NCBI GenBank assembly: GCA_963816985.1
Contig: CAWFMF010000004.1
Location: 4,712,001 to 4,776,000 of the forward strand
Source of the DNA: JAIVJM01 sp963816985
Lineage (GTDB): Bacteria > Acidobacteriota > Blastocatellia > Pyrinomonadales > Pyrinomonadaceae
DNA: 64,000 bases
Direction of reading: 5' to 3'
The notes below the pieces were generated by a model, which worked only from the letters and a program-made list of their open reading frames with translations, had not been told where the DNA came from and searched no databases. Within the stretch, counting starts at the first letter, position 1; the number at the start of each line of letters is the position of its first letter. Shown here one piece after another: positions 53,748-64,000 of the stretch. The position numbers were made by a program, and so were the translations under genes.

Positions 53748-54515
53748 ATGAACTTTGCCCTCCGCGCTCTGCTCGAAGTACAGGAGACCACCTTGCTCGC
53801 GGCGCGCGCCGCGGGGAGACTCTTCCGCCGCCCGACCTACATCACCGAGATGATCACGCAGATGGATGTCATCGGCGTCGGCTCGCTCACGATCATCCTC
53901 CTGACGGGCTTTTTCACCGGCGGCGTGCTCGCGCTGCAAACCTACCCGACGCTCAAGTATTACGGCGCGCAGGATCAGACCGGGCGACTGGTGGCGACGG
54001 CCCTTGTGCGCGAGCTGGGGCCGGTGCTGACCGGGCTCATGGTGGCGGGGCGCGTGGCCTCGGCCATCGCCGCCGAGTTGGGCTCGATGGTCGTCTCGCA
54101 GCAGATAGACGCCATGCGCGCGCTCGGCACAGACCCGGTGCGCAAGCTCGTCGCGCCGCGCATCATCGCGCTGCTCGTGACGCTCCCGCTGCTCACCTTA
54201 ATCGCCGACTCGGTCGGCATCGGCGGCGGGTGGGTGGTCTCGACGCAGTTCTTCGACATCGCCACCGGCTCCTTCATGGCCGCCGTCTGGGAGGGCTTAT
54301 CAACCGACGACATCGTCGGCGGCTTCGTCAAATCCTCGGCCTTCGCGCTCATCATCGGCACGGTCGCCTGTCGTCAGGGGCTCAAGACCGAGGGCGGCAC
54401 GGTCGGCGTCGGGCGCTCGACGACGACGGCGGTCGTCTCCTCCTCGATCCTCATTATCGTCGCCGACTACTTTATTACGCGGGGACTTCAGATTATCCTA
54501 GGCCTACCGACCTAG
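53748..54515 (+). CDS. mlaE: MlaE-type ABC transporter permease
   Basis: The permease of the Mla-type lipid transport system that moves phospholipids between the membranes. The 255-residue protein has about five membrane helices and the family signature LVRELGPVLTGLMVAGRVASAIAAELGSM. It forms an operon with the ATPase (28 bases on) and the MCE protein. No MlaB or MlaC gene is present. No clear Shine-Dalgarno sequence precedes ATG 53748; the 194 bases upstream to the heptad element hold no gene. Confidence 0.94.
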   Translation: MNFALRALLEVQETTLLAARAAGRLFRRPTYITEMITQMDVIGVGSLTIILLTGFFTGGVLALQTYPTLKYYGAQDQTGRLVATALVRELGPVLTGLMVAGRVASAIAAELGSMVVSQQIDAMRALGTDPVRKLVAPRIIALLVTLPLLTLIADSVGIGGGWVVSTQFFDIATGSFMAAVWEGLSTDDIVGGFVKSSAFALIIGTVACRQGLKTEGGTVGVGRSTTTAVVSSSILIIVADYFITRGLQIILGLPT

Positions 54516-54542
54516 AGGAGGAGTACGGCGACGAAAAATTTA

Positions 54543-55460
54543 ATGGCCCCCACCGAGACGCAGGAGCGCGGCCACGACCCTTCGGAGGGCGCGGACGGGC
54601 AGGTGAGCGAGGCGGCAGCCGATTCCACCTTCGCGGAGGTGGACGACAACGACCGCGTCATCCCCGCCATCGAGTTCAAGGACGTGACGCTCTCCTTCGA
54701 CGAGCGCAAAGTTCTCGACCGCCTGAGCTTCACGGTGCGCCGGGGCGAGACCAAGATCATCCTCGGCGGTTCGGGCGGCGGCAAGTCCACGACCATCAAG
54801 CTCCTGCTCGGACTCCTCAAGCCCGACGAGGGCCGCATCTTCGTGGACGGCGAAGACATCACCGACTACACCGAGGCCGAGATGATGTCGGTGCGGAAGA
54901 AGATGGGGATGGTCTTTCAGGAAGGCGCGCTCTTCGACTCGCTCTCGGTCTACGACAACGTCGCCTACCGCCTCCACGAGCAGGGCGTGCCCGAAGAAGA
55001 GGTCGAGCAGGAGGTGCGACGGATGCTCAGCTTCGTTGACCTCGAAGACGCGATTGACAAGATGCCGATTGAGCTTTCGGGCGGCATGCGCCGCCGCGTC
55101 GGCATCGCGCGCGCGCTCGTCGGCGGCCCCAAGATAGTCATGTTCGACGAGCCGACCGCCGGGCTCGACCCGCCGACGGCGCGCACCATCTGCGAGCTGG
55201 CGATTAAGCTCCGCGACCTCGAAGACGTCTCCTCGATCTTCGTCACGCACGAGATGAACAACGTCCACTACATCACCTCGGAGTACGCCGTCGTCAACGA
55301 CGCCGGCGAGATCGTCTTCGAGGAGGAGGGCGAGCGCCTCTGCCTGATCAACACCAAAGTCATCATGCTGCGCAACGGCGGCATCATCTTCGAGGGCACG
55401 GACGAGGCGCTCCGCAAGTCCGAAGACCCGTACATCTCGCGGTTCATCCGCGGACACTGA
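54543..55460 (+). CDS. mlaF: MlaF-type ABC transporter ATP-binding protein
   Basis: A 305-residue ATPase partner of MlaE. Walker A GGSGGGKST, signature IELSGGMRRRVGIARAL and Walker B IVMFDEPTAGLDPPTART match MlaF. The N-terminus has an acidic extension of about 35 residues, and a C-terminal tail (DEALRKSEDPYISRFIRG) is typical. GAGGAGGAG is about 18 bases before the ATG, which is long. Confidence 0.95.
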   Translation: MAPTETQERGHDPSEGADGQVSEAAADSTFAEVDDNDRVIPAIEFKDVTLSFDERKVLDRLSFTVRRGETKIILGGSGGGKSTTIKLLLGLLKPDEGRIFVDGEDITDYTEAEMMSVRKKMGMVFQEGALFDSLSVYDNVAYRLHEQGVPEEEVEQEVRRMLSFVDLEDAIDKMPIELSGGMRRRVGIARALVGGPKIVMFDEPTAGLDPPTARTICELAIKLRDLEDVSSIFVTHEMNNVHYITSEYAVVNDAGEIVFEEEGERLCLINTKVIMLRNGGIIFEGTDEALRKSEDPYISRFIRGH

Positions 55461-55482
55461 GAAAGGAGAACGATGAAGTCAG

Positions 55483-55549
55483 AACGATGAACGCTGAACT
55501 GAAAACAACCGTCCTTCAGTTCCGCGTTCTGCGTTCCGCGTTCATCGTT
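55483..55549. repeat. heptad hairpin element with arms of unequal heptad number
   Basis: The left arm at 55483-55503 is 21 bases (three heptads: AACGATG, AACGCTG, AACTGAA). The right arm at 55515-55549 is 35 bases and, as reverse complement, starts and ends with the same heptads but has extra 7-base words (AACGCAG, AACGCGG). The arms differ by exactly 14 bases. It fills most of the mlaF-mlaD gap. Confidence 0.88.
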
Positions 55550-55556
55550 TGATTCT

Positions 55557-56702
55557 ATGCCTCCAGCGAAAAAGAGCGTCGGGTTGAGAGAGGTGCGCGT
55601 CGGCCTGCTGGTCGTCGTGGCGATAGGCGTTTTGATTTTCCTCATCTTGAACGCGTCGGGCGACATCTCGCCCTTCTCGAAGAAGATCAATCTCCGCGCG
55701 CGCTTCGCCAACGCCGACGGCCTCCGCCGCGGCTCCGAGGTGCGGCTCGCCGGCGTCCGCATCGGCAAGGTGGACGACGTGCGCCTGCTCCCGCCCTCGG
55801 ACGACCCTCTGGCGAAGGTCGAGGCCGCCTTCTCCATAGACAGCGAGATTGACGACCGCCCGGCCACCGAACTGATCCGCAACGACTCGACCGCGAAGCT
55901 CGGCTCGCCCGGCATCCTCGGCAACGAGAAGGTCATCAGCCTCACGCCGGGGACGGCGGTCGGCAAGCCCGTGCGCGACGGCGACCTCCTTCTGCCCGGC
56001 ACCGAGGCGGGCACGATGGAGGCCCTCACCACTTCGGGCAACGAGCTAGTCCAGCAGCTCAACAAGCTCTCCGTGCAGTTCACCGACATCGCCAAGAAGG
56101 TCAACGAGGGCCAGGGCACGCTCGGTCGCTTCGTCAACGACGAGGCGTTCTACAACAACCTCAACGCCACCATCCGCGACACCAACGACGTCATCCGCCT
56201 CATCGAGTCGGGCCAGGGCTCCGCCGGTCGCTTCGTCAACGACCCGGCCCTCTACAACAACATCAACGACGTCAGCACCCAGCTCAAGGCCATCGCCGAA
56301 GACCTCCGCCGAGGTCGCGGCACCGCCGGGCGACTCCTCACCGACGAGGCCCTCTACAACGACGCCCGCTCGACCATCGCGCGCTTCAACCGCTCCGTAG
56401 ATGAAGTCAACGTCATCATCACCGATCTCCGCGCGGGCCGCGGCACGGCGGGCCGACTCCTCACCGACGAGACGCTCTACAACGACACCCGCGCCGCGGT
56501 CGCCCGCTTCAACACCGCCGCCGAGCGCATAGACAACGTCGTCGCCTCCATCCAACGCGGCGAAGGCACCGCCGGCAAACTCCTCACCGACGACCAACTC
56601 TACTCCAACGTCAACCAACTCTCCGCCGAGACCGTCAAACTCATCTACGACTTCCGCCAAAACCCCAAAAAATACCTAACCATCAAATTCTCCATTTTCT
56701 AA
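55557..56702 (+). CDS. mlaD: MlaD-type MCE-domain protein
   Basis: A 381-residue protein. An N-terminal membrane helix (VGLLVVVAIGVLIFLILN) and an MCE domain (about residues 40-120: RARFANADGLRRGSEVRLAGVRIGKV) mark it as the substrate-binding subunit of the MlaEFD complex. The C-terminal 220 residues hold five repeats of about 34-41 residues, each opening with GxGTxGR and containing LLTDExLYN. These probably form a helical stalk or tunnel across the periplasm. The end NPKKYLTIKFSIF is usual for this form. Confidence 0.93.
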   Translation: MPPAKKSVGLREVRVGLLVVVAIGVLIFLILNASGDISPFSKKINLRARFANADGLRRGSEVRLAGVRIGKVDDVRLLPPSDDPLAKVEAAFSIDSEIDDRPATELIRNDSTAKLGSPGILGNEKVISLTPGTAVGKPVRDGDLLLPGTEAGTMEALTTSGNELVQQLNKLSVQFTDIAKKVNEGQGTLGRFVNDEAFYNNLNATIRDTNDVIRLIESGQGSAGRFVNDPALYNNINDVSTQLKAIAEDLRRGRGTAGRLLTDEALYNDARSTIARFNRSVDEVNVIITDLRAGRGTAGRLLTDETLYNDTRAAVARFNTAAERIDNVVASIQRGEGTAGKLLTDDQLYSNVNQLSAETVKLIYDFRQNPKKYLTIKFSIF

Positions 56703-56938
56703 GCCACCGCCCATTGTGAGCGAACAATAAAGTCCTTACCTGGCCTTCGCTCGCGCCCGTGTGGTATATAGGGCTCACTTCATAGGGGTCGGACGGGCAG
56801 CCGGGACGCGGGCTGGCCGTCGTTCGCGACCAGGGCTGCTGACCTCGCCCCGTCGCGAATCGGATTCACGCATCCGCTTTCGTTAGCTCACAGACCGCCA
56901 CAACTCAAAGACACACGACGCCGCCTCGCGTTTTTCCT

Positions 56939-59900
56939 ATGAGACGCACAGTCGTTGGCAGACGAGAGAGAGACGTATCTCACCGACGGAGCCCGGCCCT
57001 CGCTCACAAGGGCACGGCAGCCGTCCTCGTGTTCGCGCTCCTCGCCTGTCTGGGATGGGCCGCGTCGTTTGCATCCTCTGCGATTTCCGTCACCAACACG
57101 AACGACGGCGGCGCGGGCTCTCTGCGCGCGGCCATCGCCGCCGCCGCGCCGGGTGAGACGATCAACTTCGCCCCCGGCGTGACGGGCGTCATCACGCTGA
57201 CGACGGGCGAGTTGCTCGTCAACAAAGACCTGACCATCAACGGCCCCGGCGCGCGCCTCCTGACAGTCAGCGGCAACAATTCAAGCCGCGTCTTTCATAT
57301 TCAGGCGGGAACCGTCCACCTCTCCGGCCTGACCATCTCGAACGCCAACGCGGCCTCTAGTGGCGGCGGCATCTCAGGCGGGGACGTGCTCACGCTCGAC
57401 GCCTGCGTCGTCTCGAACAACTCGGCCCCGGATGGCGGCGGCATCCACTTCAGCGGCGCAACGCTGACCATCACCAACAGCACAGTCTCCGGCAACACCG
57501 CGACCACGACCAGCGGCGGCGGCATCACTATCACCGGCGACGCCGCCGACATCACGAACAGCACCATCTCCAACAACTTCGCCCTCACTTTCGGCGGCGG
57601 CATTGACAACGCGGGCGTCGCCGTCATGAACATTACCGCCAGCACCGTCACCGCCAACACCGCCCAAGTGAACGCAGGCGGCATCCAAGCGGGCGGCAAC
57701 GCCTCGAACGTCCGCGGCAGCATCATCGCCGCCAACAGTGCTACCTCCAACCCCGACATCGAAGGTCTTTTCAACTCGCAGGGCTTCAATCTCATCGGCA
57801 AGCAGGACAGCAGCAGCGGGTTCGAGCACGGCACAAACGGCGATCTGGTCGGCACGTCAGCCGCGCCCATCAACCCACTGCTCGGCCCGCTCGCCAACAA
57901 CGGCGGCCCGACCGACACGCACGCCCTGCTCAACACGGCCCCGGCGAGCCCGGCCATAGACGCGGGCGCGAACGCCGTCAACGGCCCGCCGTTCAACCTC
58001 TCGACCGACCAGCGCGGCTCCCCACGCCGCTTCGGCGCGCAGGTTGACATCGGCGCATACGAGTTGCAAAACAACTTCACCGTCACGAGCACGAACGACG
58101 CCGGGGCGGGCTCGCTCCGTCAAGCCATCCTCAACGCCAACGCCCAGCCGAACAGTCGGCGGCGTGCCGGATGTCATCAGCTTCAACATCCCCGCCTCCG
58201 ACCCGAACTGCGCGCCCGCCCCCGGCGTCTGCACCATCCGCCCGACTTCGGCCCTGCCGGACATCAACGAAGCGGTCATCATTGACGGCTACACGCAGCC
58301 CGGCGCGAGGCGGAACACGTTAGCGTTGGGCGACGACGCCGTGCTCCTCATCGAGCTCGACGGGAGCTTCGCCGGGGTCGGGCCGAACGGCCTCCGCCTC
58401 AACGGCGGCGGGAGCACCGTCTCCGGGCTCATCATCAACCGCTTCCGCGGCTCGAACTTCACGCAGGGCAACGGCATCGTCTTGCAGAGCAACAACAACA
58501 CCGTCGCGGGCTGCTTCATCGGCACGGACGCGGGCGCGACCGTTGACCTGGGCAACACCGGCTCCGGCATCTTCTTCAACGGCGCGAACCTCAACACCGT
58601 CGGCGGCGTCGCCCCCGCGTCGCGCAACGTCATCTCCAACAACGAGAAGGGGCTCGACCTCCTCAACTCCGCCAACAACTCCGTCATCGGCAACTACATC
58701 GGCACGGGCCGCGACGGCCAGAGCCCGCTCGGCAACAACGTGGACGGCGTGCTCCTCAACTCTTCGTCCAACAACAACGTCGGCGCGGGCAACGTCATCA
58801 ACGGTAACGGGCGCTCCGGCGTCTTCGTCAATGGCAACGCCTCGAACAACTTCATCTTTGATAATGTCATCAGCTCGAACAACGGCGCGGGCGTGGCCGT
58901 TACGGCGGCGGCGCGACTCGCAACCGCGTCCAGAGTAACTCCGTCTTCGGGAACGCGGGGCTCGGCCTCGACCTCGGCGCGAACGGCGTCACCGCCAACG
59001 ACGCTGCTCGACTTCGACGGCGGCGCGAACAACCAGCAGAACTTCCCCACCCTCACGTCCGTCACCACCGACGGCGACGCCGCCATCGTCAAAGGCACCT
59101 TCAACAGCACGCCCGGCGGGACGTTCACTATCGGGCTCTTCGCCAACGACACTTGCGACCCTTCCGGCAATGGCGAAGGCCAGCAACCCCTCGTCATTCT
59201 GGCCGTCAGGCCCGGCGCGGACGGCAACGCGTCCTTCACTTCCCCGCCCCTTCCGGGCATCGCCGCCGGGCAGTTCGTCACCGCGACGGCGACCGACGTG
59301 TCGCTCTTCGACCACGACGGCAACGCGGGCACGCCGACGGTTTTTCGCAACGACACCTCGGAGTTCTCCCCGTGCGCGGCGGTGCTCGACGTTTCGCAGG
59401 ACATCACGCGCACCGTCGAGAACACGAACGACAACGGGCCGGGCTCGCTCCGCGCGGCGGTCACGAGCGTCAACGCGGGGGGCGGCGGCGTCATCAACTT
59501 CGCCCCCGCCGTGAGCGGGACTATCACACTGCTCTCCGGCGAGCTTGAGATTAACGCCGCGCGGAGCGTCACGATTCTGGGGCCGGGGAGCGACCGCCTC
59601 AACGTCAGCGGCAACAAGACGAGCCGGGTCTTCAACGTCAAATCGGGGAGCGTGAAAATCAACGGGCTGGCGATGACGGACGGCTTGGCCGACACGGGCG
59701 GCGGCCTTCGCAACAGCGCCGCTCTGACTCTCGAAGACTGCAAGGTCGTCAGCAACAGCGCCCTCTCACCCGGCGGCGGCGGCGGCATTCACAACGTCGG
59801 CTCGCTGACGCTCAACGCCTGCGAAGTCTCAAGCAACAACGCGAGTCAGGGCGGCGGCGTCCTCAACGAAGGCACGCTCAACGTCAACGACACCAACGTC

Positions 59901-62900
59901 TCGCGCAACCTCGCGCGCCGGGGGGGCGGCGTCCTCAACGTCAACTCCGGCACGGTCAACATCGAGTTCAGCAATGTTTCGACCAACACAGCCGACAGCG
60001 GCGAAGGGGGCGGCATCCTCAACCTCAACGCGTCCTCTCAAACTTCCCTGACCGTCAAGGGCTCGACGGTCGCCGACAACCTTGCCACGACACAAGGCGC
60101 GGGCATCCACAACGCGGGCAAGGCGGAAGTCTCGAACAGCTCCATCAACGGCAACCGCGTCTCGCCCACCGGCGGCATCGCCAACGGCGGCGGCGTCTTC
60201 AACGGCGGCAGTCTCTCGCTCGTCAACAGCACCGTTTCGGGCAACGTCGCGAGCCCCGGCACGGGTGGCGGCGTCTTCAACGGCGGGACCGCGACCGTCA
60301 TCAGCAGCACCGTCACGAAGAACAACGCCCTTCGCAACTCCGGCCCCGGCGAAGGCTTCGGCGGCGGCATCTTCAACTCGCCTCCCGGCGTTCTGAGCGC
60401 GCGCAGCAGCATCATCGCCGGGAACGACGCGCCCGCGGGCCCCGACTTTCAAGGCACGCTCGCCTCCGACGACTTCAATCTCGTCGGCGACACCGCGGGC
60501 GCGAACATCACGGGCTCGACGGCGAACAACAAGACGAACGTCAACGCCCGCCTCGGCCCGCTCGCCAACAACGGCGGCCCGACCAACACGCACGCGCTGC
60601 TCGAAGGGAGTCCCGCCTTCGACAGCGGCGACAACCGCGTGACCGCCCCGCCCTTCAACCTCTTGAACGACCAGAGAGGCAAACCGCGCCCCGGTCGCGC
60701 GAGCGCCTCTGCCAGCGACAACGTGGACATCGGCGCATACGAGACCGGCTTTATCATCACGGGCGACGTGTCGAACCCCGCGATAGGCAAGCCGGGCGCG
60801 GGCGTCCGCATGTCGCTACTTGTCAACGACTCGGTTCTGCGCACGACCGAGACCGACGCCAACGGCCAGTTCGTCTTCATGGACGTGCCTGAAGGCGGCG
60901 ACTACGTGCTCCTCCCGCAATTCCTCGGCGGCGTTTTCGACACCGGGAGTCAACAGTTCTTCGTCCTCAGTTTCAGTCCCCCGACCTTAGACGTGCCGCA
61001 GGTCGGCGGCGACGCGGGCGACGTGACCGGGCTCCACTTCGACTGGGGTTTCGGGGGCGAGGCCGTCATCGCGAAGATTGCCGTGCGCCTCAACGTCGCG
61101 GGCGGCGGCCCGAACGACTTCGTCCGCGACGCGACCGTGACATTGAGCGGCCCGAAGTCCGAGGTGACGAACGTGCCGCGCGCGAGCGGCGAATACCTCT
61201 TCGAGCAAATCCCGCGCGGCGGCGATTACGTCGTCACGCCGACGCACCCCGGCTTCACCTTCAAGGCCGTCAGTTGCGGCCCCGCCAACGCGTCGGCGAA
61301 CGACGGCGGCGGGTGCGTGCTGAACAACTTGCTGGAAGAAGTGACGATGACGTTTGAAGCCGAAGCGGTTAAGCCGCCGCCGCCCGCGCTCGACGACGAC
61401 TTCAAAGACGCCTTCGTCATCAAGGAGCATTTCAACTTCGGCGTCCTCTCGCTCGACCCTTGCGACACGTCCGGGGCAGTCTCGGTCGCGCAGGGCGACG
61501 GGCGGCTCACCATCACGCCGCCGGAGAAAGCGCCACCCGCCGAGCCCTGTCTGCCCTCCGCGCAACCATCCAAAGCCGCGCGCCGGCCAGCAGCCGATGC
61601 CCCGTCCGGTGCGTTCAACGGCTACGTCGCCGTCAGAGACTTCGACCTCAACAGCATCACCAACGTCAGCGTCGAAGCCGTCAAGACGCTTCAAGGCCCC
61701 GGCGCGCACACAATCTTTTCGGTCGGCAGGGACAACACAAACTTCTTCAGCATCCGCGTCGGCGAAGACATGCTCGCGAGCGGCCCCGCGCGCTCCGCCG
61801 TCGCCGCCGCGCGTGCGGGCAAAGCACTGACGCGCGCGAGCAGCGGCCCCACCATCTTCTTCGAGTCGAACGACCCGAAGTTCTCTCACTCCGAGTCGTT
61901 CAAGGAGAAAGAGGACGTTTTCTGGCGTCTCCGCTTCGAGCCCGTCCGCGCTGCCGCCGACCTGCCCTCGGTCTGCCGCGAGCGCGGCGTTTCGCCGGAC
62001 GCGCGCCGCGTCGTCCTCTACGAGACGAGCGCGGATCGCGTGCGCTGGGCGGCACGCCACTGCGCGCCCATTGACCGGACGCGCACGCAGGTCGCCTCCG
62101 AGCTTCTGGCCGGGGTCGTCGGCAACCGGAACACGAATCCGGGCGCGGCCACCTTCAAAGACTACAAGGTCGCCGAGCAGACGCGCATCGGCTTCCGGCT
62201 CGAATCCCTCTCGCCCGTCATCAACCCGAACCTCAAAGTGCAGGACATCAAACTCGAAGTCGAGCGCCGTGGGGCCAACGACAGCAGCGCCTTCGTCCGC
62301 TACGAGTTCGACGAAACCTCCGAGTTGAAGAAGGGCGTGCATTTCGAGGACATCACCGAAGGCGCGGGCGTCATCACCTTCGCGCCCGGCGCGTCGCGAG
62401 CGAAGGACCCGATAGTGCTTCGCCTCCGCGTTGACGACCTCGGCGCGAACGTCCAAAAATTGAAGCTCCGTTTAAAGGACGACCCGAAGGACACGGAAGA
62501 CGACGTGGCCGGGGCCGTCATAGACGACGAACGGGACGAGGCCGCGCTCGAAGTCGGGGCGGGCAACCCCATTGACCGCGCGCGGTTCTTCGTCGAGCGT
62601 CACTATCTCGACTTCCTCGGACGACCGCACGACGAGCGGGGTCGAGACTTCTGGGCGGGCGGCATCGAGACTTGCGGCGACGACCAGAGCTGCGTCAACA
62701 CGGCGCGCGTCAACGTCTCGGCGGCCTTCTTCTTCTCCATCGAATTTCAGGAGACCGGCTTCAGCGTCTACCGCGCGAACAAGGCCGCCTACGGCAACCT
62801 CCCCGGCAAGCCCGTGCCCGTCACGCTCTGCCAGCTCCGTGCGGAGACCGAAGAGATTAAAGGCGACGTGCAGGTCGGCGTCGGCGACTGGGCCAGGCGG

Positions 62901-63338
62901 CTCGAAGATAACAAGGCCGCCTACTTCCGCCGCTTCGTCGCAACCCCGCGCTTCAAGGAAAGGTACGACCCTTTAAAGTCTTTCGAGTACGTCGAGACGC
63001 TCTACGCCAACGCGGGCCTCTCGCCTTCCGTGGAAGACAGCACGGCTCTCGTCGTCGGACTCCTGACGCAGACCGAGACGCGCGCCACCGTCCTCCGCAA
63101 GATTTCAGAGCGGTCGGACTACAAGCTCAAAGAGAACAACCGCGCGTTCGTCGCGATGCAATACTTCGGCTACTTGCGCCGCGATCCAGACCCGCCCGGC
63201 TTCGCCTTCTGGCTCAAGAAGCTCGAAGACAACCACGGCGACTTCCGCGCCGCGCAGATGGTCTTCGCCTTCATTGATTCCATCGAGTACCGTGACCGCT
63301 TCGTCAAGCCGCAGAGCGACCCGTGCGACGGGCCTTGA
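56939..63338 (+). CDS. giant secreted beta-helix protein with DUF4214 domains, frameshifted
   Basis: After correcting three single-base indels this is one protein of about 2132 residues. Order: a signal region; three beta-helix modules, each opening with a form of TNDGGAGSLRAAI and rich in NNS/GGG turns (starting near residues 45, 380 and 820); a carboxypeptidase-regulatory-like module (GAGVRMSLLVNDSVLRTTET); further beta modules including a Calx-beta-like part; and two DUF4214 repeats at the C-terminus (FFVERHYLDFLGRPHDERGRDFW; VAMQYFGYLRRDPDPPGFAFWLKKL). Indels are near 58151-58157 (extra base), 58902-58904 (missing) and 59003-59009 (extra). Likely a cell-surface protein. The start ATG 56939 has no clear ribosome-binding site. 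Confidence 0.82.
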
Positions 63339-63400
63339 AGTGTATGAAGTCCTCGCAAACGAGTTGAGGGAGTGAACCCCGACGACCTCTGACGACCCCG

Positions 63401-64000
63401 ATGCATACGCCGACGAATTTGATGCCGCGCATCCTTTCGCCCCTCCTGCTGGCGGCGCTGCTGCTCCCGTGGCTCGTCGCGCCGACGGCCCGCGCGCAGG
63501 ACACCGTGACCGGCGCGTTCGAGGGCGTCGTCAGGGATAAGGTGACGGACAGAGGGATAAGAGGCGCGGTCGTCGAGATTATCAACGAGGCGAGCGGCGT
63601 GTCCGTCCTCGTGACGACCGACCTCAAGGGCTATTTCTACCGCGCCCTCCTCAACCCCGGAACCTACACGCTCCTCGTCTCAAGCCACGGCTACCAGAGC
63701 GCCGAAGTGCGCGGCCACAGCCTCGTCATCGCACGTTCGACGGTGGTCGTCCCGCGCCCCGTGGAACTCGAAAATCTCTCGGCCAGTCTCCCGCCCGAAA
63801 GAGCGCGGCCCGTGCGCCGCTCCTTCTACTCCGACGCGCTCGTCGTCTTCCTCGTCCCCGCGCGTGCTGAAGGCGCGACGACGACGACGAGCGTCACGCC
63901 CCGCGCGCGTCACACCGCGCCGCCGCAGAGGAACGTCGCGCCGACGGTCATCAACGCCGGGCAGAAGATATTTGAAGGGAGCCTCTACCGAGGCGACGCG
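63401..64000 (+). CDS. secreted protein with carboxypeptidase-regulatory-like domain, partial
   Basis: Open to the right edge of the window (200 residues seen). A signal peptide (ILSPLLLAALLLPWLVAPTARA) precedes a CarboxypepD_reg-like beta-sandwich (GAFEGVVRDKVTDRGIRGA, VVEIINEASG, LLNPGTYTLLVSSHGYQSA). Such a domain often opens TonB-dependent receptors or surface proteins; the rest is needed to tell. The start could be ATG 63401 or ATG 63422; neither has a strong ribosome-binding site. It follows the giant surface protein by 62 bases. Confidence 0.75.
   Translation, partial: MHTPTNLMPRILSPLLLAALLLPWLVAPTARAQDTVTGAFEGVVRDKVTDRGIRGAVVEIINEASGVSVLVTTDLKGYFYRALLNPGTYTLLVSSHGYQSAEVRGHSLVIARSTVVVPRPVELENLSASLPPERARPVRRSFYSDALVVFLVPARAEGATTTTSVTPRARHTAPPQRNVAPTVINAGQKIFEGSLYRGDA

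Overview
The window is 64 kb of GC-rich, gene-dense chromosome. It encodes an outer membrane (lpt and mla systems), sigma-54, HPr kinase, RapZ, RNase J, Tricorn-type proteases, a DUF4214 surface protein and many P/T-rich secreted proteins. This mix fits an Acidobacteriota chromosome, probably of the Blastocatellia type, but the assignment is inference from gene content. No phage, plasmid, CRISPR array, transposase or tRNA was recognised.

Layout. 0.2-7.5 kb: a small membrane protein, an HD hydrolase, a CcsA/HemX-like protein, the haem genes hemA-hemC-hemD and an NtrC-type regulator. 7.5-15.8 kb: a GNAT enzyme and a Tricorn-like protease diverge from an alkaline-phosphatase-superfamily metalloenzyme and an MFS transporter; small TPR, zinc-ribbon and RHH proteins follow. 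15.9-16.4 kb: the RNase P RNA gene. 16.5-21.6 kb: a degenerate CAAX-protease-like protein and an exported set (Ig-like, TPR/DUF11, SLBB export protein). 21.9-35.5 kb: a long minus-strand block PilZ-recJ-lptC/A-lptB-rpoN-hpf-yceI-hprK-rapZ-manX-ptsH-ptsI. This combines LPS export, sigma-54 and a regulatory phosphotransferase chain with no sugar permease. 35.8-39.1 kb: a Crp-like regulator and three secreted proteins, including a metalloprotease with a Tyr-rich tail. 39.2-49.1 kb: uppP, an SDR, an ACT-domain protein, RNase J, an M48 protease, rsmA, ribD and ftsY. 49.2-53.5 kb: an HD-GYP sensor and an ECF sigma/anti-sigma/Spy-like operon. 53.7-64 kb: mlaE-mlaF-mlaD, a giant beta-helix surface protein and a partial secreted protein that runs off the window.

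The most striking feature is not a gene. At about 17 places the gap between genes is filled by an element made of degenerate 7-bp words, usually as two inverted arms of 20-42 bp that are perfect or nearly so. Word sets differ between loci (GAACGAT-like, CCGTGAC-like, TTTTCAG-like, AGTTCAA-like and others) but the architecture is the same. Several elements contain the stop codon of one gene or end directly at the start codon of the next. A second, GC-rich class resembles REPINs (inverted pairs of short palindromes).

Five single-base indels are visible relative to expected protein frames: one in hemD, one in the RNase J gene and three in the giant surface protein. Since hemD and rnj are normally important genes, base-level assembly error is the simplest explanation, although real mutation cannot be excluded.
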